Assembly (NCBI RefSeq): GCF_003945595.2
Contig: NW_024104292.1
Location: 2,054,756 to 2,118,755, forward strand
DNA length: 64,000 nucleotides
Direction of reading: 5' to 3'
DNA from: Pipra filicauda
Lineage: Eukaryota; Chordata; Aves; Passeriformes; Pipridae
The translations under genes and the position numbers were made by a program. Shown here in pieces: positions 12,701 to 24,500 of the stretch; position 1 is the stretch's first letter; every line of letters starts with the position of its first letter. Under the pieces are notes generated by a model that worked only from the letters and a program-made list of their open reading frames with translations, ran no database searches and had not been told where the DNA came from.

Positions 12701-15700
12701 ATTTTCTGTGATTTGGAAAAGTTGGTCTTCTATACCAGGACAGGAGTAGATTTTCTATCTTTAATAGAGAGTATTCCCCAGCTTACACTACAGTGAAGTC
12801 TAGATGCTCGTCAATACAGATGAATTTATTAACTAGATAACTTAATTTGTCCTTTTGAAATTGAGAGACCTAGTTATAACCATACCCATGAGTATCTCTT
12901 AATTTCATTTAAATGAATCAGACCAGGATTGACTAATATCTAATAATTTTCTGTGAGTATTTCAAAAGATCATGAACTTAATAAAAGGAAAAGCTAAAAT
13001 AATCTTACTCTTGTCTTTGTGTTTATTTGACTGTTTTTTGTTTTGTTGGGGTTTTTTTTCTGTAAAGGAAATTACTCAGAAACCGTTGGGGCTTATTATT
13101 TTTGGCAGCATTTATCTTTCTTGATATACTTGAAAAGAGAAGTCATTCATGATACAATTCCAAATAGTATTTAATGACTTTATACATTATTCAAGTTCAT
13201 CATTAGGTTTAGAGGCACAGAACTTGTGCTACAACACTTTCCAAGAATGATGCTGACACAGGCACACTTTCTTCTCAATGCATGTGGTTATCTTCATATG
13301 TCATTAGTCTACTTTAAAGTCAATGTAAGAATGTGAATACATTGATCTACCAAGTCTTGCTTTAGTTATAGTTTTCCTGAGCAACACATACCCTTAAATA
13401 CCTCTGTTTCAGCTATATTTCCTTTTTAAAAATGTCTTTCTTATTCTATAATACTTGCTGTCAGTTCTTTTTTAGTATATCAAGTTTCTCCACTGTATGC
13501 TGCAAACATTTCTATTATTTCCTACCGATCATACCAGTTTCTCAAGTAGATGAGACGGGTCCTTTTGCCAATGGTTATTGCCACAGATTAGTACTTTTCC
13601 AACATTATTAACATTATGGGCGATTTTTTCTGTTTGGTATTTGTCCTCTACTTTCTGATATTCCTTTCTAAAAAAGCCATAACATTGACCAGTTTCATTG
13701 CATAAATTAATAGAAAACTCATTGAGACATAGTTTGTAGTCTGTTCAAAAACCATGCAGATAGAGTATGACAGGGAGGCTGTAGAAAGTTAATGGACCAG
13801 AGAATCTGGACATACAAGACACCCAATCTATATATCTGCTTACTGCATACTGCACTTCAGCACACATGCTCTGAAACACAACAGATAGAGCAATGTTAGA
13901 GAATAAAAGTGACAGCAAATGCTGGAAGTACAACCCACTACTGCAGTCCAGTGCCCAGAGTATGGGTAGATATATTCCCTTTGCCCTCTTCCTAATTCCG
14001 TGGTGAAATACAAGAGGCTACTGTGGCAACATCACATGGTACATTTGTTATCTCTGAACTAGAATGTGTTGAAGGAAGTAGCAGATCAGTATGCCATGTG
14101 TGCTTTCATTTTCTGGAATGTTTTCAAGGGAAAACATCTGTTCAGATATTTTTCCTGGGATTATGGCTTTAGTTGAATAAAATGTGAAGAGGAAGGGATG
14201 CAATTCTCTCTCACACTGCACTCTTTTCTCTTTATAAAATTGAAATTTTTTTACTAGAAAAGTATAGCTCTTTTATCCTATACTATGCTGTTTTCCCTGG
14301 GTGGAATGTACTATTTGTATCTTCAGCAGTTTCCTTAAATGAATGAAAAGCTAAATATTCCTTTGAACACTTGTGCAGGGATATTGTGGGTAGGTGGGAA
14401 TGGAAGGTATGGCTGGGAGGTTAGCCAAAATCTTTCTGTACTAGCTGTAAGCATTACTTTAAGATGTGAACATTTTTATATATCTACTCCTTTCATAGAA
14501 AAGATGGTCTATGGTTGAAGTATCGGTATTCTGGAATTCAAGAAATGTGTATTCATTCTTGGTATGACTAGCATCTATGATGCTAGCCATGTCCTTTAAT
14601 ATCTGTATGGTTCAAACCTTCTCCATATGATATCCACATTATTTGTTTGGGATGGGAAACTCCCTGGATTCCTTTCACTTAATTTCAGACATCTGTAGTA
14701 TAGACATTTACATCTGAACAAGCTGTCTAGGCTTTTATAGTCAATGGAAAAATATAGAGACTCAGATGCCATTCGTCTGGACAGTTTTAGATGTCTTGGT
14801 TAGACTAAGACAAATTGCATCCTAAAAGGGCCTTTTTCTTTCCACTGACGAAGTCACAAAGAGAAATTCAGATCATATATATAAAAATTTGGACAGATAA
14901 ATCCTACCTTTGCAAAAAGTACTATCTGTTTATGTGTATTAGTAAAGTATCTTTGCTGATGTGCCCCTTTGTTATGGCTGTGGTTTCTGTGTGATACTTA
15001 AACGCAAGCTACAATCAAAAAGTAAACTGTAGGAGGCCCCATTGTTCTTTCTTACTTAGAGACCAAGGCAAATTTCAATCAAAGAGAACACAGATGAGAA
15101 AACTGATTGAGAGAAAGAAAAAAAATATTGCCCATAATCCCAATATTAGGGTTTTTTAAATTCTAAAAAATAAATATTTTATCCTTGTAAATGTTTTTTA
15201 AATTGTTGTTTGAAGTTATATCTGTAGCAGTGCTCAAGTATTTTAAAAGAAGCAAAGAAAGGAGCACATTTTTCTTTACCAGAAAATGCCTGTTATTGGC
15301 AACTGAAATGTCTTTTGCTGCAAAACATTTTTGCTTCCATGCGAGGATGTCTGGTTGAAATGCAGTTGAGACGATCTGACTGCCAGGAGAGAAATGTTCA
15401 ATTAATTTCAGAGGTACACACTGCTCTGAGATGCTCCAGTGTCCAAGATGCCCTGATGGGACAGACAGCCAGTACAACACAGGACCTATGAGAACTCGTG
15501 TTCATTTGGGAGAGCACCTGGAAACCATATGAAACACACTAGACATCTGAAATGGGGCTGAGATTCTTAAGTAAGCATAACTGAGCGGGGCACACAGAGG
15601 AAGGATAGTCACTGTTCCTACATTATGCATTGCTTTTGAAATACTTAAGTAAATTAATTATTCTCTCTAAAAACCAGACACATACTGTCAGAGTATTATT

Positions 15701-16560
15701 CAGAATAGAAAGCTAGGTTGGAGGCTCTGAATTGCCTGATCTAGGTTTTGTATCTTTCAAGTATCTGAAGCAAGTTAAAAGGACAAGATCTGGAAATCCT
15801 GAACTTTGAAAGAGCAGTGTTAGGATATGACTCATTTTGCACTTTCACTAAAGTAAGTGGAGAGAGGTGCTTCTAACATGTAATACAAAGCTTATACAGG
15901 CACAAAAAGATATCTTACTCTGGAAGTTCTTTTATTCTTTCTGTGTCTAAGGTTAAGGTGACATCATTCCACACCTACGCTAGTAAGAACCCTCTCAGAA
16001 GGAAAACCACAATGAGTAAAGGAGTTGAATTTGAGGTGAATACAGGACAACCTTAGAACAAACTGTATCCATGCCTTTCAAGTTTTTTAATCAAAAGTTA
16101 AAATGTCATCCAGATGCAAAATTCAAAGGTTTCTGATAACTCAATTGTGAGATACATTAAACATTTATTTGCACAGTTTTGCCACAAATATCTGATAACA
16201 AAAGCCATTTTTGTGAAGATTTGTAGCTAATTTTCAGGCTAAGGAGCTTCAAGTTTCACTGGAAATTGGCATCTCAGTTTAATCACATCCATGCACAACT
16301 CCAAGAAGTTTGATGTCTTTAACTGAAGTAATTAAAATAGAATTAAAGAACAAAAAGCATAGCTTAATTTCCAATCTCTTAACTTTAGTCACAATGGTTT
16401 AGAGAGTATGTCTTTATGATAGCTGTATTGACTTGAAAGAATTTATGAAAAAGATTAAGTTATCATTTAAAATACATACAGTCATTTTGTTAGTAACTAG
16501 GGCAAGAGACAGTGAAATAATAAATAATAGAAACACAAAGAAAAAAGAGTTTTAAGGAAA
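9799..16560. other. Non-repeat AT-rich DNA, no gene recognised
   Basis: Single-copy-looking sequence with many short A/T runs. A minus-strand polar open frame (10,155 down to 9,964) is followed by a consensus-like splice donor GTAAGAAG, but it ends in a stop just before it and has no known relatives in my memory. A small perfect stem of 8 bp with a 3-base loop lies at 14,568-14,586. Nothing else was recognised. Confidence 0.55.
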
Positions 16561-16589
16561 AAAAGATAAACTAGACGAGCAAGGAAAAG

Positions 16590-16950
16590 TAGGATGGCTC
16601 CGCCCTTGACTGCGTTCTCAGAGCGTTTAAGATGTCAGGGGACAAGAAGACACAAGCTTTTTCATTAATGTATGAGCTGAAAGAGCTTACTGTCCCTAAA
16701 GGACGGGAGATAAAGAGATGCTAATTGTTGCTACTAAGAAGTTCCACTGCCCTCACAGCGGGAGATGCTGCTCTGACTTCTCTCTTCGGGACACTAGCAG
16801 CTAAGTTTGGCTTTTCAGATTCTGGCACAGGAAAAGCTGGAAATGGGACTGTGTCTGTTTTGCCACTGTCAATAACCCGCTTCCTTCAATGTCTGCCTGC
16901 TTCACCTCTACACAGAGTCAGTCCTGGTGGGAGGGTTTAATTTAGTCTCA
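16590..16950. other. Small CpG-bearing, GC-elevated patch
   Basis: This stretch is noticeably less AT-rich than its surroundings and keeps several CpG dinucleotides (in CTCCGCCC at 16,598-16,605, TGCGTT, GAGCGT, GACGGG, AGCGGG, TTCGGG and CCCGC). CTCCGCCC resembles an Sp1-type GC box. No TATA box, exon or known repeat was recognised beside it. It could be a small regulatory element or simply a less decayed segment. Confidence 0.3.
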
Positions 16951-17829
16951 GAACAGGAAATACTTTAAAAGTCCCTTGTTAGTCGTCTGCCTTTGATGTC
17001 AATCTCAGAATCCCTACCTATCCTGAGGATCATCACGTGCTGTTGCATATTAAAAGCTTATTTTTCTGTCTGATTGTGAATATCTGCAGGATCAGAACTC
17101 TTCCTGGTAAATGTTAAAAAAGGAGTTTTCTCATGAATCACTTTACATTTTTGCATATTGTACATTGAAATAAGCAGAAGAGATTTGCTGATGGCAACCA
17201 GGGCTGGGAGATGCTGAGTTATCTTCTGCATGGCTTTTGGAGTGGGTTGACATAAAGACAATCACTGCAGACAGATGTTTCATGTCAGACAGAGATATTG
17301 TGAATCAGGTGAAAATTGGGATGGAGCCTAGACAGAACCAGCATGAACTGCATGAAAAAAAATTGAGAACTGCTCTCTGTGACTCATCCATATTCAGTTC
17401 TATAGATGGACTGTATAGCCTATAATAGACTTCTTTTATTGGATCATGTAAAAATACCCCTGACAACAGATGGACTTTGAGTCAATGAAAGTTAATTACA
17501 TTTTACAATTCTACAGACATGTAAATTTTTTAGGATGAAGGAAGGATTTTGGAACCATGTGCAGTATTTTTATTTAGTCTATATTTTGAATAGCAACCTG
17601 ACAAATTATCAGGCATATGCAAAAGTTAATATTATGTTTGTTTTCTTCCCTGAGAAAATCACTTTCTTCCTAATCTGATGTTGGTACAGCACATGCTTGT
17701 AATTTCCATTTATGCACTCATGTGCTGCTCTTGAAAATGAAGCATCACAAGTCTTAAAAGTCAGTTAATACAGAGGCCGTATTTAGCCTCTGTTAGTTTA
17801 ATTAAGATAAGTGTCCAACACTGAAAAAT
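16951..17829. other. Non-repeat AT-rich DNA, no gene recognised
   Basis: No repeat, RNA gene or coding signal was recognised. Two short opposing open frames (17,058-17,261 and 17,237-17,425) look like chance. Confidence 0.55.
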
Positions 17830-18870
17830 ATATCAGAACATAAGAAATGACCCAGTGGGTCAGATCAGTAGAAACTGAATGTTCTGCTTCTCTGACACTT
17901 CTTCTGACAGTGTCAGTATGAGATGCTGTTTTGGGAGAGCACATGAGCCTGGTCACACTCTGTAGTTCATCTTTCATCAGAGTTTGCTTTTAAGGAAAGG
18001 AGAAGACACATCTTTGCTTAGCCCTGTCGTCATTGATTCATGAATCTGTTGTCCATGAATTTATCTCATCTATTTTCAACCTGCTAAAACTGTCCTCTCT
18101 CACAGCTTCCCGTGGCCATATGTTTCAGAATTTTAACTAACTACTACATAAAAAGCCATACCTTCCAGATAACAGTTCTACATGTCATCAGGATTTTGCA
18201 GAAGTTTATTATATGCCTTCTAGCCTTTTCATCTTGAAACAAAAATGTTCCAACCTTTCTAATGTTTTCTTATAAAACAGCTCTTCCATCACTTACTTTT
18301 CTCTGTATTCTTTCTAATTCCGCCATGCCCTTCTTGAGATCACAAAACCACATAGAGCACTGAGGATGTAGGTGCACCACAGCCTTTATATATGTGCAAA
18401 ATGATGGCATTCGGATGGCCTTCTTCCAAGGATATCTGATGTCTTGATGGCTACTTTTAACTGCAGCCAAAGATGCTGCGAGATCCTCCTGTTCTTTCTT
18501 GTCATTGACATAATATTCAGTTATCCAAAAGATCTTAATTTCATTTTCAGACTTGGAAACGTCACTGTTCACTTCCATTTTCATGTCATTGATAAAGAAG
18601 TTGAATAAAACCAGTTCTAGAATTGACCCCTGAGGAACCATATTGCCAACTCTTTATCCCGAATAGGAAACATTAAGCCTAACACCTTGCTTCCTATCCT
18701 TAAATTCACTTTCAGTCCTGAAAAGAACTCTGTCCTCATGGCAAATGAGTTTTCTAATTATCTGTAAGGTTTTTTAACAGGTTTGTGTTAAAAAAAACTC
18801 TGACATTTCTAATGCATATTGTCCACATCACTCCCTTTATAGATTGACACCCTCATTTCCCACATGTTCC
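17830..18870 (-). mobile_element. Very old CR1/L3-like LINE, 3' part
   Basis: Read on the minus strand, this is the end of a CR1-superfamily LINE of the ancient amniote type. The low-coordinate end carries AACATAAGAAATGACCCAGT followed by GGGTCAGATC, as in the 3' UTR of that family. About 230 bases in is GTCCATGAATTTATCTCATC. Further on come the TTCTTGAGATC and GTAGGTGCACCAC landmarks. At about 18,590-18,640 is the antisense of the reverse-transcriptase motif VPQGSILELVLFN (family form VPQGSVLGPVLFN). A 123-codon frame at 18,641-18,270 is its decayed coding part. The element is strongly diverged, unlike the cleaner CR1 copies elsewhere in the window, so it is probably an old insertion. The upstream limit is approximate. 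Confidence 0.7.
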
Positions 18871-18984
18871 GAAAAACTTCCAGTCTAAAGAAAAGCATAA
18901 CAGTATCTGGCACCATAAGAAGCTGAAGCACAATGCTTCTCTTTAAAAATTTCCTACTTGTTCATCTGTGGCTCAATTGGACCC

Positions 18985-19065
18985 AATAATTATAGTAAGC
19001 TCCTCAAGGCAAAGACAGAATTTGTGCTCCCTGTTGCTACAGAACCAGAAACAAAGTTCCAGCTC
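18985..19065 (+). repeat. Possible L2/MIR-type 3' tail
   Basis: The words AGTAAGCTCCTCAAGGCAAA then GACAGAATTTGTG fit the widespread amniote tail (gtaagctccttgagggcagggactgtgt). It is short and diverged, and no 5' part was recognised. Confidence 0.4.
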
Positions 19066-19139
19066 AAAGTTGTGACTCTTGGAAGCAGCAACAGTACACC
19101 AATATTTAAATTACGTTTCACTTTTTGTTGATCTCAAAG

Positions 19140-19265
19140 CCTTCATCATTTCATTTCCCAGAGAAGGAAAACCAAAGAGGGCAAGGTACTCAAGTGAAAG
19201 AAGCAGGAGTTAAATCCAGGTCACCCAAATCCTAGCTCTACTACACTGGACTCTTTCCCAAGTCA
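19140..19265 (-). repeat. Ancient MIR-like SINE fragment
   Basis: In reverse orientation the order of landmarks matches a MIR/tRNA-derived SINE: CATTTCCCAGAGAAGG, then AGGTACTCAAGTGA, then CAGGAGTTAAATCCAGGTC (cf. gggattcgaacccaggtc, the tRNA B-box region), then CTACACTGGACTCTTTCC. It lies next to an L2-like tail and the old LINE, making a small cluster of very old insertions. Confidence 0.55.
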
Positions 19266-21325
19266 AGGAATCCTGAATCTATAGATATATTAGAATTTTG
19301 ACCACATCTCTTCTCCTATCTTTCCATTAGCAGTGAGCTGAATTAAATCCCTGCACCTAAAAAATGAAAATACTCAAATTCTGTTGAAATTTATGTTTAT
19401 ATACACTTTGGATATTTTTTTCTTCAGTTCAAGCTTATCCCATATCTCAAAGATTTTTTTTTCACTTAACAAGTTCCAAATCTTTACATTTTTCCCATCC
19501 TCAAGTTTCCTGTTTACTTGGCAAATCTTCTCACCCCCAACACTGAACAAGCTTTTGGCTGCTTCACACTTAATCAGCATTCCTTTATTAAAAAGCTATT
19601 AATTAGCTTCTCAGTGGTCCAATCTACCGACTATTGTGATAATTGTAAGACTTTTAGAGCTTTTCCCTCCACTTTGTTGACAGACCATTGGACTTAGAAA
19701 CAGCACCACGAGGAATGCAAGCTCATCTTTGTTTCAACATACTTAAAGTGCTTTTATCTGTAGGTTTGCCTTGAACAAAATCCTGTTCAAATTGTATTAA
19801 GCCCCAGATAAACCTCTCTTTCAGATTATGCTTTCCAACTGAACTCCTGTGCACTGAAGAGAGGGCACCGAATTCTTGATTGTTTCAAGAAAACCTCTTT
19901 GAGTAATCCCTTGAGCTTGCCTACAGGGCTTGAATTTCCTAATGGATGCTTTGATGACAGGAGATAAGAGCCAAAGGTACCTTTATTCTCTTAGAAATTG
20001 CTCCAAACAAACAACCTCAATGATTAAAGCTAATAGAAATACCTGGAAGATTGATAGCTTGCAAAGCACTGCTGAGTGAATGAATAACTTCCCCTTTAGT
20101 TCCAAAAGCTAATATTTGTCCACATTTGCTCCCTTTTAAGAAAGTGCAACTTTTTTTTTGTATGCAGAGTGTTGATCAGGAACAAACAGACACCATTTAA
20201 CTGTTATTTGAATTTCAAACAAAGCCTCCCTACTTCAGCTATTGAGGTAGCTTTCTGCATGGGCCCATTGATAATAATTCAAACATGGCACGGGGAGGGT
20301 CGCTAGAGTAAAGTACATATAAGTGTGAACATGATACTCTTGTAAATGTCTTTAATGATGTGAATGGGCAGTGCACCATGGTATTCTATACAGGGGTTTT
20401 AAATTGCACAAAGGGCCTGTAAAACTTCTATATCTGTTCCCAAGCAATACACCTATCAGAGGGTTGAACAAATGGAAACCAAACTCTGTAGCAAATAAAT
20501 GTCTTAAAGTTACAATACTGGATTATAAAATGATGTCTTTCAAGAGCAGCCCTGACTTATTTCATGTTCTGATGAAATCATTGCTTTCAAATGCCAAGAA
20601 ATTCAGCTGTAAACTTTTGGCAATAAGTAGACTTTCCTTGGAACTGCTGGTTTTGAAAACATCTGTAAGTAAGGAATCCACTGCAGAACCAATAAAAAGG
20701 GCTGAAGAGACCAAAACTTTCACTAACACCTCATAACACAGGCAGTACTCTGAATGCCACCGAGCCCTGCTCCGTGGTATGTGGGTTATGTACATACCAG
20801 AGTTCATTTCCAAAATGGGGGGGTTTATGATTCCCGGTGTCACAGAGCCTGCAGTGGGGGAGTATATCACATAACAAAGCAATCTAACAACAGAGCTGCA
20901 AAGTTGAACATTTGGTTTTTGAAGTGATGCAGCCCAGAGGTGGGGGGTTCCAATATTGAAAATTCCTCAGGTTTCTTTAACACAACAAAAATCAAAATCA
21001 TAAAAGGAACTACTCTGAGTGAATGTTTTAAGGAAAATCTCCTTTTATAACCATATTGAGGAAGGATCTTAATTTTTCTTAAAAGATAATGGAGTATGGA
21101 GTTAGGATTCACAAGAGAAGAGAGTGAGGAGGTGAATGAAATCTGTTTTTTCATTACTATTGTCACCTTTTAATAAAACATGATGAAAAAAATTAAAGAT
21201 CTTATTGAAAGCAGTCAAAATAATTTGTTCATATTATTTTGTTATTATGGGATTGATAATTTAATTTTTTTTTTCATGATTTCATGCTGAGGGATACAAT
21301 TGCACTTCTTGAGTGCACAATTGCA
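19266..21325. other. Non-repeat AT-rich DNA, no gene recognised
   Basis: The longest open frames (121 codons at 20,371-20,736 and 106 codons on the opposite strand at 20,562-20,882) overlap each other and show no family features. I do not call them genes. Confidence 0.55.
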
Positions 21326-21540
21326 CTCCAAGGCAACTGGCAATAGGACAAGGGGAAATGGCCTCAAACTGTGCTAGGGAAGGTTCAGGTTAGATTTTAG
21401 GAAAAATTCTTCACTGAAATGAGTGGATATGGTACTTTGTGATATGATATAATGGGCTTGGCGATATTTGGTCAAATGTTGGACTTGGTGATTTTAGAGG
21501 CCTTTTCCAACCTTAATGATTCTATGATTCTGTGATTCAT
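21326..21540 (+). mobile_element. CR1 LINE, short 3' fragment
   Basis: The CR1 3' UTR is recognisable from GGACAAGGGGAAATGGCCTC and GGTTCAGGTTAGATTTTAGG through TTCTTCACTGAAA to TTTTCCAACCTTAATGATTC, ending in the TATGATTCTGTGATTC tail typical of avian CR1. The central part is diverged. Heavy 5' truncation is usual for CR1. Confidence 0.85.
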
Positions 21541-24500
21541 TTACACCTTCTAGAAGTTCAGCTTTAGATAATCTCTCTCTAATACTGACACATCTTCCAT
21601 AGAATAGGGACTATGACTGATAAAGACTGTCAGTTTGACGGCATCTGAGGTTATTATGTGGGACTTGTGGGATGATGATAGCCTAGACAATCAATAAGAT
21701 TTTTTGCCTTTCACAATCCCTTAGAAAACTGGGGCACAGAACTCCCATCCATCTATAAAGCTTTCAGGAGCACAGTCCACCAGGCCAGAGTGGAAACAAG
21801 AAGACTAGGTGGAAAATGGGGATATGACCTCCAGGCAGGTTTTGGGGAGTTCCAGGTAAGGTGAATCTGGTTTCCCTTGTGTTATGCTAAAACATGCCAA
21901 ATCCTCACCTTTGGAGGACACTCCACACGACAAAGCAAATCTCACTCCTCTGAAATTATGCCCCTTTGGAGGCTTGTGTGGGGGGCATTTTAAGTAAAAT
22001 CTGTGGTGGTCTTTCAATCACACACTAGGTCATACCAGGTTAATCTGACCCACGACTCCCTTCATCCCCAGCAGAAAAAAAATAAAAGTCTGTCATGGTA
22101 TACAGTACTCAGTAACTAAGCATTTCAGAAGCAACCCTAATATATATAGTGTACACTGTTCAGTGACAGAAAGAGAAATATTAAAATATCACTTGACCAA
22201 AAAGACTTTATTGTGATACACTTTAACTTGTGCTTTCTGTTTCCAGTCTCCTGGTTTTTTTTCACTTCTCTAGTGGGTCAGCAGTCATGTTGACCCACCG
22301 CCAGTATTTCTTAATTCTCCTTAATGAGGACAACCTCTCTGCCAAGCCTGATCCTGAAAACCTACCAAGTTCATAAGTATGAAAAAGATCAGATTAGTAT
22401 TTTAGAGCTGTTATTAGCAATATAAAATACAAATAAATATAGTTTGTCACTCCAGATGCCATGAATGGTCTGTGTAAATGTTTTTAAAAATCCACATCTT
22501 AAAACACCTTAATATTGCATGAAAAGTTACTTATGAAGAAGTGAGTTGAAAAGCAAAAACGCAAAACAGAAGTAATTTTTATTAGCATACTTCATTATGT
22601 AAATAAAGAAAGAAATACAGATATGATTTCATGTCTCATTAATATTAACAACTGCTAGTCAGAAAGTAATTATTCTATTCTATTTTACGACACATTTTCA
22701 GATTTCAGTGTCCTCTTTCTATTTCACATAATCAAGAAGAAAAACTGTTCATGATCCCTCAGAAACTTGATAAAGAAGTCATTCAACATACCAAAAACCA
22801 CACTAAAGGTAGTGAGAAATGCAAAGTTATATTCTGGAATAACTTCCTAGTTTGGTTACTCTTCTAAAGCTGGGAGTTCAAATCCTTGATCAGTTCCTTT
22901 CAAGCCTGAATGTAAATGTTGATTTTGTTCATCAGGGTGCCGTGTCTGAAACCATTGCCTTGCTGGTTCTTCAGTGAGCAGAGAAACAGAATCTTTTTTG
23001 AAGGATGTTTGTAAAAAGTAGTCTGTTCTCAACATCCACAAAAGTAGGACAGCTCTGTAGCTACAGCTGAGTTTGGGAAAGTGTTGGAAAGACTCTGTGG
23101 AGCTTAGGATTTCTTAATCAGAACAGAGTTCTGCAGCCCTTTGAAGACCCTGACTCATTTGTGATGATGGCGGTGCAGTCTGTTACCCACTCCCTCTGGG
23201 CATACACCTCCACTCTTCTCCATGGACAGAAAGAAGAATAAACATGGAGGTTAATGTTCCTTGAGATCACAATACTTTTGCAGAGGTGTTTCTTCACATA
23301 TACTTACAAAGAATATACTTGCATCTCTCTGACTAGTCCTGTTCCTAGAGAGCTGTCTCGTTGCATTCACAGCTCATCTCTTTCCTAGTTTTACTTCTGC
23401 ATCATGTCTGGTGTTGCTGTCGTGGTGTAGTCTGTAGGGTGAAGTGGATGACCAGAGCTCCATGTTCAAGGCCAGAAGTGTGTGCTCACCCCAAATAATC
23501 CTGTACTCCTGTACTCCTTGCAGAGACCAACTAAAGAGGCTTTGCTGGGAGGAATGGGCCTTTGATGCTTAGCTGGTTTCCCACCTCTATAAGTCACCAG
23601 AGAGAAGGAGGTAGGGAAGAAATTATATCAATAAATCTGTGCTATCCCATACTGGGAATTTTTTACAAAAGATCATCACAAAGAGAAGGCTTAGGAGATG
23701 AATAATAAAAGAATAAGTGGATATCCGAGTTTATTGTCATTATCCCAGCTGGTGAGTGGGGGTGCACTAAGTCCTTAGCTTCTGACACCGTTGATGTCAG
23801 CCCTTGGAAGCTGAGGTAGGCCACTGCTAAGGGTGCTTGAAAAATCCCACCCTACGAGTCAAACAAACTATATTAGTCTAGTGACCTATGTTTGAACTCA
23901 CTTGCCTTTTAAAAATAAACCCCTGTACAAATCCCAAAAGAAGCATATGGTTAGTTCACATCATGGACTAATAATAGCTTACATCATCTTATTTTTAAAA
24001 TCAGTCCTTTTTTAAATTATGGGAATGTCAGAAATAGTGTTCAAAAATTCCAAAGCCTACCAATCCTGTAACTTAAAAGTGGTCAATCCTTTTTTTGAAC
24101 CTATTTAAAATAAAATTTAAAAGAAAAAATCCCAACCTCTAAAACTACAGTTTTTGTCTGCCAACTTTCAGCCTGGAACATATTTTTACAACACTTATAA
24201 TCCCTTGAACAAACTAGGTTTATACTGGAAGTGCTGACAGACCTTTAGCTATTCCAGCTATCTTAATAGCTCAGCTGTATTTATTTTTCATTACATTTAA
24301 ATATAATTGGTTGAGGTTTAACTCTAGTTCAATTTGATGAGAACCTTTTAATTTAAATATCAGTTCTTGGAAACGGGTCCTTTCTTGGGTACCTTTTGGG
24401 GTTTTTATGAACATAATTTTGGGATTGCTTTTTAGATTTTTCTTACTACCCCATTTGTGTGGTTTTGCTTTTAATCCAAAGTGTAAGAGAAAAATAAGCA

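Noticed and set aside
18270..18641. 123-codon minus-strand frame as a host gene
   Set aside because: It contains the RT motif VPQGS...VLFN and lies inside the old CR1/L3-like LINE.
20371..20882. Overlapping 121- and 106-codon frames on opposite strands
   Set aside because: They overlap each other, have no family features and no convincing splice signals.
22330..22385. Possible second fragment of a palindromic amniote repeat (GATCCTGAAAACCTACCAAG-like)
   Set aside because: Only one short arm resembles it and no matching inverted arm is present.
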